Of a stretch of DNA of 64,000 nucleotides, positions 20,200-31,435 are shown piece after piece. Source of the stretch: Tubiluchus corallicola (Eukaryota; Priapulida; Priapulimorpha; Priapulimorphida; Tubiluchidae); contig JAQGDQ010000920.1 of NCBI GenBank assembly GCA_030141605.1, positions 1 to 64,000 of the forward strand, written 5' to 3'. Both the position numbers and the translations under genes were made by a program. A model generated the notes under the pieces. The model saw only the letters and a program-made list of their open reading frames with translations. It searched no databases and was not told where the DNA came from. The first letter of the stretch is position 1. Every line of letters begins with the position of its first letter.

Positions 20200-21087
20200 A
20201 TGGAATGCAGTGAGGACATAGTTTACAAATGCACTTCTTGTACTGAATGTTTTTTTACTGAAGAAGTCTTCTTTGCCCACACTCGTACGTGGCATTGTAA
20301 AATACTTGTGAATACAGGTCAGAATCCTCCCGGGTTTGAGGCACCTGACTCTACTTTCTCAAGCCTCTTTGAAGTGAAAGAAGAGCCAGTAATACTAGAT
20401 GATGCATGGGGTAATGAAAATGATGGCAATATATCAACCGGTGCTATTAGCTACGACAAGAGTAACAGTCAGAAAGTTTTTGAAATGTCTGTAGTTGATG
20501 CAGGCGGCGTTTCTGCCTATAGTGATCCTTCTGGAAATTCAGTGATTTCTTTGACTTCTGATGTAGTGTGTCCAGTGCTTAGTTACAGAAGTAACTTTCT
20601 TGATGCTGACTGCCATAATGCAAGCGATGAAAGCATTGGCAATGATGTTCGGCCTAAATACTCTACTACATCACTACATTCCAAACAACATTCACAGGTG
20701 AATGCATTTGAAAAGTCCTTGCAACAGACTTGGCAGTCGGCCAGTGTGAAACAGAGCTCAAAGCAAAGATGCAAACAATTTCCAAGGATGTACAGTAGGC
20801 CACATCAGAAATCTACAAATTTTTCTATTTCGAGGAACCAAAGTTTTTCAGGCCTTCAGGCAGGGCCATTCATGAGCACCAGCAAGCAACAAATCTGGTA
20901 TTGTAATTTGTGTTCATATCAGACCATACGTAAACCAGATTTGACAAAACACGTTCGCACGCATACAGGAGAAAAACCTTTTTCTTGTTCTTTCTGTGCC
21001 AAAAGCTTCAGTGATCCGAGTCCATATTACAGGCATGTAAGGAAGTGTTCTCTGCGTTTCAGTAGTTCACATAGTGTAACAGATTAG
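20200..21087 (+). CDS. C2H2 zinc-finger protein A (295 aa), intact
   Basis: Single coding exon. The N-terminal finger is unusual: C11-x2-C14-x12-H27-x4-H32 followed by Cys33 (FFAHTRTWHCKIL). A long Ser-rich, low-complexity middle follows, containing a SUMO-type motif EVKEEP around Lys60. Two C-terminal fingers are joined by the classic TGEKPF linker: C235/C238/H251/H255 and C263/C266/H279/C283, the last in C2HC form. This predicts a nuclear nucleic-acid-binding protein; the target is unknown. The start at 20200 gives the same N-terminus as paralog B at 28860. A pyrimidine-rich acceptor ends at 20114, so a 5'-UTR intron is likely; B has an equivalent acceptor at 28828. AATAAA signals occur at 21683 and about 21720. 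I do not recognise a named orthologue. Confidence 0.85.
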   Translation: MECSEDIVYKCTSCTECFFTEEVFFAHTRTWHCKILVNTGQNPPGFEAPDSTFSSLFEVKEEPVILDDAWGNENDGNISTGAISYDKSNSQKVFEMSVVDAGGVSAYSDPSGNSVISLTSDVVCPVLSYRSNFLDADCHNASDESIGNDVRPKYSTTSLHSKQHSQVNAFEKSLQQTWQSASVKQSSKQRCKQFPRMYSRPHQKSTNFSISRNQSFSGLQAGPFMSTSKQQIWYCNLCSYQTIRKPDLTKHVRTHTGEKPFSCSFCAKSFSDPSPYYRHVRKCSLRFSSSHSVTD

Positions 21088-22178
21088 TGCTAAAAAGCAG
21101 TTACTCTGGTGCTATGCTGCTAGCTATTTTGCAGACACTAGAACTTGTGCTAACTGCTAAACGTGATAAAGGTCAATGTTAGCTGTGCCTGCGACTGTCG
21201 GGTGTATGTTTGTTTCATTCTAGTACTATCTGCTTATTAAGAACAAGGTGTGCTAAAATGTTAAAACTTAGCATTTGTACCTACACACTTCAACATGGCA
21301 TTTTGGTATGGTGTGCCATTGTTCTCGAGTACAAGTTTGTTGCCTGGTGGTTGGTTGGGTGAGCACTGAGCAATGCGCAGCTGGAAGTAGATGTTTCGTA
21401 TTGTTAGGAGAAATGTGTTTTACATGCTTCAAAATTGCTTCAAAGATGGTTGTTCCTCTTGTACCCAATTTAAATATCGTGTGTCAATTGTCGTTTTTGT
21501 TAGACATTTGCCATTTTTGTGTAAATACTACAATGTATGTTACTTGCCATTATGATTTCACTCACGCTGTGACACTTAATATTTCTGTTATTTCAACCAT
21601 GCGCATGCAGAGATATTCTGCCATAATCAAGTTTGCTGTGCAATATGTTTTTCCTTATTCCATCAACATGAACAAAATATTGAATAAAATGTACAAGATA
21701 AATATATGAACGTATAATTAATAAACTTTGGGAACGAAATTCATCTGAAAGAAAAGATGCATTGTGAAAGTCTAGTCAAGAATTTTGTCAAAATCTAATC
21801 AAGATTTTAGTCAAGAATTTTTGGATTACAGTTTACAAGTCTTGTACGGTCATTTCAACATTGAATGATAATCTTAAAATTAGAATTGAATTCATTACGG
21901 TGAGGGCCTGTATTTAATTTTTTTACTTTGGATACGACTTCAATTTTGCAGATTCTCAAAAAATATTGTTTATACATCGAACTGCACCAGCGGCTTTTAT
22001 TGAAACACACGGGGCCACACACTTACTTAATCTCACGTGTATTTACAAACTGTTTACCTTGGAGTGTCTTTGTACAAAATTAAATTCGCTACTGACTAAG
22101 TAAATATATTGACGATATTATCATTGTATACCAGGAAGTAGACTGGCACTCAGTGTAAAAATTAGATTTATAAAAGAC
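21088..22178. other. 3' UTR of C2H2 gene A and intergenic DNA
   Basis: Candidate poly(A) signals AATAAA at 21683-21688 and near 21720 suggest a 3' UTR of about 600-650 bp. The 144-codon ORF at 21275-21709 lies inside this UTR, is Cys/Val-rich with no domain, and is probably not coding. The rest shows nothing recognisable. Confidence 0.5.
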
Positions 22179-22555
22179 TACAGTCAACCTTGGATATAAG
22201 GGACACCTCCGGAGCAGAAAAACCCGTCCCTTATAGCTGAAGTTGAGTCAGACTGAGGGTGTATCTAGACCTGTACTTTTCTGTACTTTTACCCATATTT
22301 TTATGGATTATTGCTACACATTCAGCGCAAACGGTATTTGCTCCTTCGGAGATGCGAGATCTATATGACCGCGGAAACCAAGCTGTTCGAAGACCGAGTT
22401 TGGAACAATTCAGGTTAAAAATCGATCATAATTTCTCTTTGATCATAGGGTCAGTTATATGCGAGGTAATTTACCTGGGTTTCTATTACGCGGGACCTGA
22501 AGATATCGTCCCTTATAACCGAAAGTCTCTTATATCTGAGTACCTTATATTGAGA
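22179..22555. mobile_element. Mariner/pogo-type non-autonomous element, 3' end lost
   Basis: Begins CAGTCAACCTTGGATATAAG, the kind of terminus found on Tc1/mariner-pogo elements. Inside are repeated GTCCCTTATA motifs in hairpin arrangement, and it ends near 'cttatatctgagtaccttatattgag' without the expected closing terminus. It directly abuts the first C2H2 pseudogene. ORF 22259-22681 spans element and pseudogene and is not a gene. Confidence 0.6.
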
Positions 22556-22559
22556 ATGT

Positions 22560-23290
22560 TTTTTTTATTGAAGACACTTTCTTTTCTCATAGTAGTGCAC
22601 ATACATGAGTATTGTCATGCACATGGCATTGCAAAATGTGAATTCAGGACAAAATCCCCACAGATTGAAGAAGCTCGGTGATCTAAAAAGCATTTATGGT
22701 GAAAAGTTTATTCAAAATGATGGATGGGGCTGAAAAGAATGCTAATGAAGATTGTAATAGTGAAGGTAAAACAACGTTCTACACAGTAAATAATGATACG
22801 ACTACTCCATGTAGCTTTTCTGTGAACACACTTTCCTACAGTAGAGTCTGTGATTTCTATCAAGCCTGGTATGTGTCTAGTAAGTTCTAATTATAATGAC
22901 AGTGTTCTGGAATATGTAAATGCAAGTGATGTACTCTCTGTCAAAACTGAAGAAATTGAACAAAATTCTGGAAAACGTTTTCTGACAGATTTGTTGAAGC
23001 AAGTTTCAAGTGCAGAAACTCACTTAATCTCATCGCGACAAATAATCTTGCCTAAAAAGTCAATTCAAAAATGTGGTAAACAGTGCATCTTTGAGAAAGA
23101 AAGTGGTAAAGCTAAACAGACAGATAACCATTCATGAGTACCAGCAAGAAGCAGCTCTGCTATTGTAATTTGTGTTCATGTCAGACCATATGCAGACCGG
23201 ATTTGGCTAACCACAACTGTAGACACATGAGAGAAGCCATTTCGATGTTCTTACTGTAACCAAGGTTTACACTGCTGCCAGCATGTAATA
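22560..23290 (+). pseudogene. Broken C2H2 paralog 1
   Basis: Colinear decayed copy of gene A. Near 22575-22650 the N-terminal finger survives as FFSH...TWHCK, interrupted by extra bases and a stop. The middle (22850-23137) retains an open stretch with a VKTEE motif. At about 23130-23210 the sequence 'attcatgagtaccagcaag' and YCNLCSCQT match the start of the C-terminal fingers of A. It then shifts frame, and a TGA replaces the Gly codon of the TGEKPF linker. The second finger is reduced to FRCSYCNQG. Several independent lesions indicate a pseudogene. Confidence 0.8.
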
Positions 23291-24569
23291 ACACGTAAAG
23301 TAGACTCATTATTGTGAACAATGTAGAACAATACAATAGAGCGCAATAGCTAATCCTACACCCGAGAAGGACTAATGTGCTGTGTTTCATAAGTGACCTG
23401 TATAATGCCACATATATGTAATTATCATTAATTAACAGAGTAGTGTATTAACTGCAGTGTTTTAGCCAACTTGCCTTTATTCTGATAGTGTTACAGTTTC
23501 TGATTGTACAATTTTACTTGCATTTCTAAGTATGACAAAGCTCAAATGTAAAGAAATTGTAGAAAGTCTTGTTACCTGTATGGACTAAATAACCTAGCCT
23601 CGCATTGCAGAATTACAGAATTGAAGGGCTAAAATATGCATTTACAATTTGCAAATTATAAATTCGATAATCAAAACTTTTTATTTTCATCTTGAAAAAT
23701 TACGTTGCTGTTGTGTAATCAGTATAAAACTTAAATCCTGGTTGTTAGGCATTATAGTCTGTGAAGTTGCGAGCACTTTGCTTTTCACTACTAACATATT
23801 TCGCATGTGAAATTGCCACTTGTTGTGCAATTTGTTTTTCATTCTGCTTAGATAAGCTTGCTTGAATTCAGAAAATTGACTTGATTTTGAATGACAACTC
23901 AAGCTTGGTAAATACTCAACTAAAATTCATAAGTTCAAATTCCCATTTCTGGTTGGGAAGCAAAGATGAAAACTAGATGAATGCTTCTGGACTTTTGATT
24001 AATTAATGGCTTGAGGTTTGTACTGTTATTTTATAAAGCTATCAAATTCTAAAATAACATGAAGCAAACCTGTGACCTTGACCCTTTATTCTAGGGCTAC
24101 TGTTCATTGTCACAGTATATTTGCATTTCTTTGTTCCTGTTTGGCCTCAGAGCCAAATCTTTTACTACCACTGCCTGTTGTGACACACAGAAAATAGTGT
24201 CACAAACTATGGTGAAAGAAAACTACGCAGAAGAAGCCATGAAGCTTAATAGCATCATAGTCGTGCGCGAGAAAGTAGGAATTGCATTCCGTCTTCACTT
24301 CAAGATTTCCCATATTCTTGCAGTTTGCTTGCTCGAAAATTTTGACAAAGTTTTAGTTTGTGAATTATATATTTATTAATCCTTCTTATTGAAAATAATG
24401 AAAACACTGTAAAAAGTATGTAGATTGTAGCGTGTTTTTGTTAATTTATGTCTATGTCTGTTTAATAATATTAAACATTATTTCCCGGTTTTATTCAATG
24501 GTTCAGTGTTGATTCTCGTTCAGCAAGCAATCACTCTAGGAACGACTGCAGTTTCTATGTACACTGTAT
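23291..24569. other. Intergenic, no gene recognised
   Basis: AT-rich sequence. A 90-codon ORF (24107-24379) shows no domain or paralogy. No repeat pair seen. Confidence 0.45.
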
Positions 24570-25160
24570 ACAGCTTCATGTCACGAATCCACATTCATTT
24601 CTATGGCTGTAGTACACTCGGTGATTCTTCTTATGACCACCACATTCATTTCGTATAGATCACTGGTATCACACCCCGAACTTTTACTTGACTTAAGCTA
24701 CTACAGACAAATAGATGTTCAGTTTTATCTTTTTCAGTGTTACACATGCGGCACATTAAATTATTTATATGGGCACTTTTGTAGTTACACTCCAATTCCA
24801 ACATATTTAATTTAATTTTCATGTAATAACTCATTTTATTCACACCTAATTCAGATATGTAATTTTGCTTTTTAAATTGACTATGTTTGAGAAGTCTCAG
24901 TTTTGTCGTTTTATTGCATTTTGCTCTGAGCTCCTCTGCTACTTTTTTTTCCACTTTATTTTTAACCATCTTTTTCCATTCAGACTTCTTGCTTTTAATT
25001 ACTTGTTCTGTATCACTACTGTTTATTTCCTAATAGTAAGCAATTTCCTAATTCCAACATTGTTCATACAATCTTTATCCATAACTACTTGTTTAGAAAT
25101 TCTATCATCATCAGAATTTATTAAATGATGGTAAAACACTAACTTTTTGTACTCAACTCT
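24570..25160 (-). mobile_element. LINE ORF2 C-terminal fragment, minus strand
   Basis: The minus-strand reading from about 25160 to 24646 encodes a typical LINE C-terminus: a stretch containing LINSDDDRISKQ, then KMSYYMKIKLNML, and a terminal Cys/His knuckle-like motif MCRMCNTEKDKTEHLFVC. At least two stops interrupt it. 5'-truncated and inactive. Confidence 0.7.
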
Positions 25161-25495
25161 ATTTTTAGTTGGCAAATACCGTTTTACTCAGCCTTACGAT
25201 ACTGCTTATTGCTATGCGCCTGCTTACCAATTTGCAAAACGGTATGTTTGCAAAGACATATGTATTGATGCACCTCGTTGTAATAATGACAATGTCGCAT
25301 AATGTCAACTTTTTCTGGAGTTCCAGAGTTCCAATTAGTGTGGGAATATGTTTTGAAAAAGTTTCTGTTTTCACCATAGCTGGTTTTAGTGTTTAGGTAC
25401 TAAATATGACGTTCACTAATTGTTGTAACCTAGCTAAAATAACTAAACGATGGTGCAAACCCGCAATTATATGCTTAGATTTTGATAACATTCTG

Positions 25496-25990
25496 CAGGG
25501 ATGAGAATTTTCCGCGGATACGCGGAATTCTGAGTTTTTGGAAGACCAGTAGTGCCATTTTTGTAAATCGCGTAAATTCGTTGAGAAATTTTTTATGGAC
25601 CCAGGACATTATTTCACAAGCTGACCGCTAGTTGGCAGGCCGTCACTTTCTTTACATCACATACATCAGCGTAACTACGTGTATATCTCTATGTATAAAA
25701 ATATGGAATCAATTGTGCGGAGCTATTTGAGTCAATTGCAGACAGTTTTTATATACTTTTGCATAGGAGCGGCCAGTACTTAAGTGTTTTTGAGAAAATT
25801 AGGTATCATGTATCCTTGATAGTTGGGTATTTTAAATTATGCATGAAACAAGGTAACTGATATTTTAAGTCCACTTAGAGGCTCTCTATGGTCACAAAAT
25901 TGCAATTTGTTGCTGGCTCCAAGGGGGCTTGCTTGAACCCCATTGGGGGCCTAGGTGGCCCCAAAACCCCCGGCCTGTTTCAGAGTTTTT
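25496..25990. mobile_element. hAT-like non-autonomous element, copy 2
   Basis: Same orientation and nearly full-length match to 8479-8944, starting CAGGGATGAGAA at 25496. It contains about 30 bp absent from copy 1 ('tgctggctccaagggggctt' region). The right terminus (TTCTCATCCCTG) is missing; similarity stops at 'gtttcagagttttt'. Confidence 0.78.
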
Positions 25991-27539
25991 TGCAATTTGC
26001 AGTGAGAAAACATAGAAATCTCCTGCTTGCCTTGTTATGAAGCCTCACCCTTATTGATTTCCCAGTGGCAGTTTTGTTTTTGCTATCTTGGGGCCATAAA
26101 ATTCAGTTTTTTGTCATACAATAGGTGCTGTTTATTAGACTCAGTTGCCTAATTGATTCAAAAATGCCTGGTACGGGCTTCTTCTATTGAAATGTTTATA
26201 AAAACTGTCAGTAATTGACTCAAATGATTTCGCATAACTAAGTCAACATTTTTCCTTCTCGCACTAAAAACAACGCACTTGCGCGTGCTCAAAGAGCTTT
26301 TACTGCTTTTGTGTCATCTTTACATTGATTTTGTGCACTTTATGAGATTCATTAGAAATTTCATAAACCAACTTATTCGTGAAGAAATGGTGCAACCGTT
26401 CTTGCATGTAATTTTTAGTGATAATAAATCAGATTTGTGTGATTTTTTATTTTCTTTTGTTTTATTAATTCATTCATTTTATTTATTCTCTTGTGTAAAT
26501 TAGCATTCTTAAATAATTGCACATAGGAATTTTGACATTAATTCATTTCTAAAATTTATTTTAAGCCTTTGCAACTCATACTTACAGTCGTGACCAATTA
26601 TTGGTATGTAGTCGTTATATTTGTATTTAGTAGTTTGTAGATCGTTTTCATTCGTGTTCATTTCGACGTAGTTATTAATTCATCATAGCCAATGGCCCCT
26701 ACATAGCAATCTTGCTCTATTTTTTTTTAATCAAACGTAGCATTTAGCTTTACACGGTAAGATGATGACTCATACTTCTATAGTAATAGGCTAGGCCTGT
26801 CGGCTAATCGAATCAGTCGGTTAATTAGGTCAAAACACTTCCATCCCAAAGTGAGTCTATTAAGGTCCATCTACTATATTTGAAACTCTCCGACCATTGT
26901 CAAGCTAAATTGTTGTTAAGAGTTTGTAGACATGCAATAGACTAAATTGAGATTGAGTCTAGCAAGCTAAAGCATTGTGCAATATGTTATTTGTTAGTTT
27001 GAAACTTAGAATATTGTTAGGGAAAATGGTTGAGGTTAATTGCATATGAGAAAAGTTGTCTAAAAAGCAAGAACATTATATTTTAGCTAATAAGTGTGTA
27101 ATTTGATTCATAACTTGAGTTTTTAATCTTAACAATACCTCTATATACCCGTGTTTGTGTAATAAAATTTATAATGGTCAGGGTATTTGAGAAGTTATGG
27201 TGTTTTTTGAACAATCCATTTTTTATAATAATTAAAAATGTCAGTCTTACGAGGTTACTAGTATAGCATATCTGCACTTGGGGGTTCCCTTTATGATTCA
27301 GTAGTTAAAGAAAGCACATTAGATCACTTGTTATCACTTATAATGACGCATGAAAATATTTTTATGTAAAGAACAGATGGCACTATATTTGAAATAGAAG
27401 ACTTTCGTGCATCACGTCTTAAGGAAGCTGACGAGTTTTTAGCAGTTCATTATGGAACTTCTACTGAGGACATCTATATATATATAATTGGATATAAACA
27501 AACATTTTCTTTCTCTAGTTACCAGCATATTGCCTAACA
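25991..27539. other. Intergenic, no gene recognised
   Basis: AT-rich; a short open stretch at 27370-27534 (55 codons, containing SRLKEADEFLAVHYGTS) has no recognised family. It might be a remnant of the upstream part of the next pseudogene or of another element. Confidence 0.4.
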
Positions 27540-28316
27540 TTCACGGATCAACACAAAATTATCTACCTTTGGTGCAAGTTGGTTGGCATCCTTCTGTGTC
27601 GGAAGACAATGGAGTGTGTGCCAAGAGAGTCAGTTATTGATCACATTGATGGAGCTGCAGCGTCGACTGTGGCTGAGCAGTACGATCCTTGAACATCTCC
27701 TGGGCACACGCCTGGACAAGGTGTATGGAGATCCTGAGTTGTCCAGACAACAGGAACCCCTTTCTTTCTCCCTAGTGTAGACCAAAGGAAAGCGAAGCGA
27801 TACGTTTGGCACCAGGTTGGCTGCCGGAGTCAGTGAGCATGCTGCACTGGTCCGCCGCCTTCAGGGCTCCACTGGTGCAAGTAGTGACCATATTAATATT
27901 AGTTCAGGAGAGGCTTCTTCAGCTGCTAGTGCAACTTCAACTAATTGAAACTGGCAAGTTGCAAGTTTGGGACCTGCCTCAGATCACAAATCAGTATATT
28001 TTCCCGTGCGAGGCACAAACATTTTTCCTAAGAAACTACGGAAGTCAAAACATTTACATAGACCAAAAAACAAAGCAAAATGTGAAGAAGTAATAGCAGG
28101 GCAAACACAGCTCATGAGCATCAGTAATGAATGACTATTTCACTGTGATTTGTGTTCTTACCAATCAGCAAGAAAAGATCTTTTAGAGAAACATCTCAGG
28201 CTTCGTACAGGAGAGAAACCTTTTTCTTGCCAATACTGTGGTCAAGAAGTCAAGTGACAGCAGTAATCTGGCTAAACACACCCGAACGTGTATCAAAAGA
28301 CACAGCTTTAGATAAA
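27540..28316 (+). pseudogene. Broken C2H2 paralog 2
   Basis: The secure part is 28018-28316. It has a basic segment (FPKKLRKSKHLHRPKNK), LMSISNE, a stop at about 28127, then HCDLCSYQSARKDLLEKHL and RTGEKPFSCQYCGQ, colinear with the C-terminal half of genes A and B. A one-base frameshift in the last finger moves DSSNLAKHTRTC into another frame. Upstream (from about 27785) the same frame is open through a Ser/Ala-rich stretch like the middles of A and B, with a further stop near 27946. No N-terminal finger was found. The lesions are few, so inactivation is probably fairly recent. Confidence 0.75.
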
Positions 28317-28859
28317 AATTTTACACCAATTTAAATTCTTAAAGGAAAACCAGACCCAATCTTAAATTGCAGGTCAAAGGTCAAAACAATCTACTCTTTA
28401 AAATACTGAAAGGAAGCATGCTACATTTTCAAGAATGACTAATGTGAAAGAATTATTACTACACAAGCACAATTTCACGTTCGTGCTGCTAGTTCTTGCA
28501 CAGCAGTAAATTTGAAATTAGAATTTTTATCTTAAAATTTGCGAATTTCTAGCACAACACACTGCAGTAGCACTGTACTTCAATTTTCTCTTTTGCAAAC
28601 ACGCTTCTCGAATATTTTTGCTGTTGAGAATTATGTTCCTTTGTGATGTCATCAATACTTAGGCTCGGCCATCTTTAATTAAGATTTCAATCTATTATTT
28701 AATTATCAGAAAGGCTTTTCCAGTATTGTTGTTGTTAACATGTGTACTCTTTATTGAACTTGAAAATGGGGTAATGTATGAAAAATCATCTTGTCTTCCT
28801 TGTACAAACCTCTTTTTGTTTATTTCAGATAACCGCATTTTGGTTTACCTAATTAAGTT
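28317..28859. other. Intergenic and 5' leader of C2H2 gene B
   Basis: At 28339 the sequence TTAAAGGAAAACCAGACCCA resembles one end of the TTAA-flanked MITE family, but no matching second end was found. A pyrimidine-rich acceptor ends at 28828, 31 bp before the start codon of gene B, implying a 5'-UTR intron. Confidence 0.5.
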
Positions 28860-29729
28860 ATGGATATGGAGCCGCCGCTGCTTTATTACAAATGTACAGC
28901 GTGTGCTGAGTGCTTTCTGACGGAGGAAATATTCTTTGCTCATACTCGTACCTGGCATTGTAAAATTTTAGTGTGTGAAGGTCAAAATCCTGTTGTTGAC
29001 ACTATGTACATGTCTGAAAATGGTCATTTGTCAGCAATGAACCACTGTGAAACACAGGAGTCTGTAAGTCATGCTGACTACAATATCACCATAAAAGAAG
29101 AGACTGATGACTTCAGCAATATTGTAAAAGATGAATATGAAAACGAAGATTGCGCGAAACGCGACGCTGATGATGGCAGCGATGACGTTGTAGTAGTAAC
29201 ACCTTCCTTCATTCCACCTGCTTCGTTTACTTCCGGTCATTTGTCAGGAAGTGCACTGGTACCTTTAGCAGGTTGCAGCCGGGAAGCTGAGGAAGACAGT
29301 GTGGAAAAGAACCACGGTCAAGCGGAGATTGAACAGGACATTAATTTTCCCGAGCAAGGGTTTTTGTCCAAGTGGCTACTGATGCAGCAGAATTCGAATA
29401 GTACCAGTTTTCTCTGCAGAAGTGGTCAACAAACTCGCAAGCAAAGGTTTTATAAGAAACCTGCAGTAAAACGGCGTATTAACAAGCCATTAAGATCAGC
29501 CAGCAACTCAACACCAGGAACACTTGGGCTGGTGAGTGTTAGTAATCAGAGACTGTGGCAGTGCAATACGTGCTTTTATCACACGAAAAGTAAACCTGAT
29601 TTGATAAAACATGTGCGGTTGCATACGGGTGAAAAACCATTCTCCTGTCCATTTCCAAGCTGTGAAAGAAGATTTAGTGATAAAAGCAACCGCAATAAAC
29701 ACGTTAAATCGCACACGCCCAAATACTGA
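28860..29729 (+). CDS. C2H2 zinc-finger protein B (289 aa), intact paralog of A
   Basis: Single coding exon with the same architecture as gene A. The N-terminal finger is C12/C15/H28/H33 with FFAHTRTWHCKIL conserved nearly unchanged. An acidic and Ser-rich middle carries two SUMO-type motifs (TIKEE, IVKDE). Two C-terminal fingers lie at exactly the same residue numbers as in A: C235/C238/H251/H255 and C263/C268/H281/H285, joined by HTGEKPFSC. The last finger is C-x4-C...H-x3-H, whereas in A it is C2HC. It is probably a nuclear DNA-binding protein of unknown target. An acceptor at 28828 suggests a 5'-UTR intron shared with A. The first Met (28860) is preferred because it aligns with A; a second Met lies two codons later. 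Confidence 0.85.
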   Translation: MDMEPPLLYYKCTACAECFLTEEIFFAHTRTWHCKILVCEGQNPVVDTMYMSENGHLSAMNHCETQESVSHADYNITIKEETDDFSNIVKDEYENEDCAKRDADDGSDDVVVVTPSFIPPASFTSGHLSGSALVPLAGCSREAEEDSVEKNHGQAEIEQDINFPEQGFLSKWLLMQQNSNSTSFLCRSGQQTRKQRFYKKPAVKRRINKPLRSASNSTPGTLGLVSVSNQRLWQCNTCFYHTKSKPDLIKHVRLHTGEKPFSCPFPSCERRFSDKSNRNKHVKSHTPKY

Positions 29730-31435
29730 TTGCAGACATGTAGTTCTTGATCTCGAAAAGGCTTCAGACAGCAGGCTACTTGTAGTAAAGACTTGTAAAA
29801 TAAGAATGAACTAAAATGCAGAAAAACAGTGAAATGTAACCGCATTTAGATTTAAGAAAACTAATGAAAGTGTTGAGTATAAGATTACTATAATATATGG
29901 GTATTTAGCTGGCTTAGATTGAGTGCTGAGCTTTATTCTGTGCACCGTTTATGTTTCAAATGCTGTGTATGTAATAGAAATGAAAATTTATGGTCATTTG
30001 CACATTGCATTGAGAAACAATGTTGGATAATTTCTTGGAGTTCTAGTGTTGTTTTAAAGGACAAGAAAGGCCTAGTTAAAGAAAGTCAGAAAATTTTCGC
30101 TAAAGAATTATAACGGTTAGGGGCAATCTTAAGCGTTTATCATACTCACGTTAAAAGAATTTTCTGTTTGTTTTCATTTTAAATGCTCCCGCGAGACTGT
30201 CACGGCGGCGCCATATTAGATGGCGTCACAGAACCACAACACAAATCTTTATAGTACACGTGCTCAGAACTCACTGCGACTATGTTCTAGTGATGTCATG
30301 CCACGTCACATGCTGGCTTTTCAATTGGCGGACTAAATGAAACATGTCTGCGCCAACGTTTACTGCAGCGGTTGAAATATTTTACAAAAATTGGAGTAAA
30401 TGCGAAAACTAGAGTATTTTATTCGCTTAAGAGTACTGAAGTGATATAATTTTTTATTGCGAGTTTTCTGAGGCTTACTTTGGTTGGCCATTTTCTTGTC
30501 TTTTGAATTTATAATTTAGGTATGCTGTGATTACTTCCCATTCTTCTTTTCTTTTATGTCGGTGGTCATTGTTGCGCTGTAGATTGACAGAGCAAACTGA
30601 GTGCGCACTAATGCTTTATAGATATGAAACAGCGCATTAAGCAGGCGTTAATTGTTCGGGCTTTAATTTCTGTACGCCGCGTAGCTAGTGGTTAAAAAAG
30701 TTCGTTTTAGTGTTGTCTGTAACTTTGTATAAATTATAATGCAAGTGTTGTCCACTATTACAGGAAGCTACAATCTTAGTACATTTTTTGCCTTTAGAAT
30801 TTTTTTGTTTATGGGCTTCTTGTGAGGCGAAGAAATAAAAAGAAAAAATTGAGAATATTTATAGTGACAGAAGTTTAGCGATGCCGAGCCTTGCCAATAA
30901 ATGAATAGGTGACCGTTATGAGTACTTATTCTCTATTAGTTCTGGTTATTTCTCCAGTTAAGATGTATTCACATTCGGACATTGCTAAGACACTTCGCCA
31001 TGTGCTGGTCTATGTTATATAATAGGTTGATCTCAGATGACGTCACACTCACGTGACTCAGTAGTTTCGTCTCTCTTCACTTTTGTTTTATGCCGTAACA
31101 ATGTATTTCATTTTTCTCTTATTTAACAAAGTTTTATCAGTACATACTTCATCCTGTTATGTGTCATCTTCATCCGTAATATAAGAATCTAGTATTTCAT
31201 CTTACCACAACAGTGCACATTTAGTAGGCCGTACCATTAGTGCTTTTTGGGTTTTCGCTCATTGAAGCATAATGAACTTGGAATACCATGAAATAGACAA
31301 ATTTTTTTAAAGTTGGAGTTCGAACCAAATATATCATGTTATCTGACTGATTCGTGTCATTTCTTTGATCTTGTTTGAAACATGTGAATTTTGTTACTTC
31401 TTTCGGATATTTCAACAGAACCTTAATGGAAATAG
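29730..31435. other. Intergenic downstream of C2H2 gene B, no gene recognised
   Basis: Contains only short unsupported ORFs. A GC-richer patch near 30185-30240 ('gtcacggcggcgccatattagatggcgtcac') is notable against the AT-rich background but matches no known feature. No AATAAA was identified close to the gene B stop. Confidence 0.45.

Noticed and set aside
21275..21709. 144-codon ORF downstream of C2H2 gene A
   Set aside because: Lies in the probable 3' UTR before the AATAAA at 21683, with no domain and low-complexity composition.
22259..22681. 140-codon ORF with a hydrophobic start, possible secreted or membrane protein
   Set aside because: Spans a mariner/pogo-like element and the start of a zinc-finger pseudogene; composite by chance.
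27370..27534. 55-codon open stretch (SRLKEADEFLAVHYGTS) as an exon
   Set aside because: No recognised family and no clear donor; may belong to the decayed C2H2 copy or another element, insufficient evidence.
28339..28860. Third complete TTAA-flanked MITE
   Set aside because: Only one end resembles the family; no matching inverted end was found before gene B.
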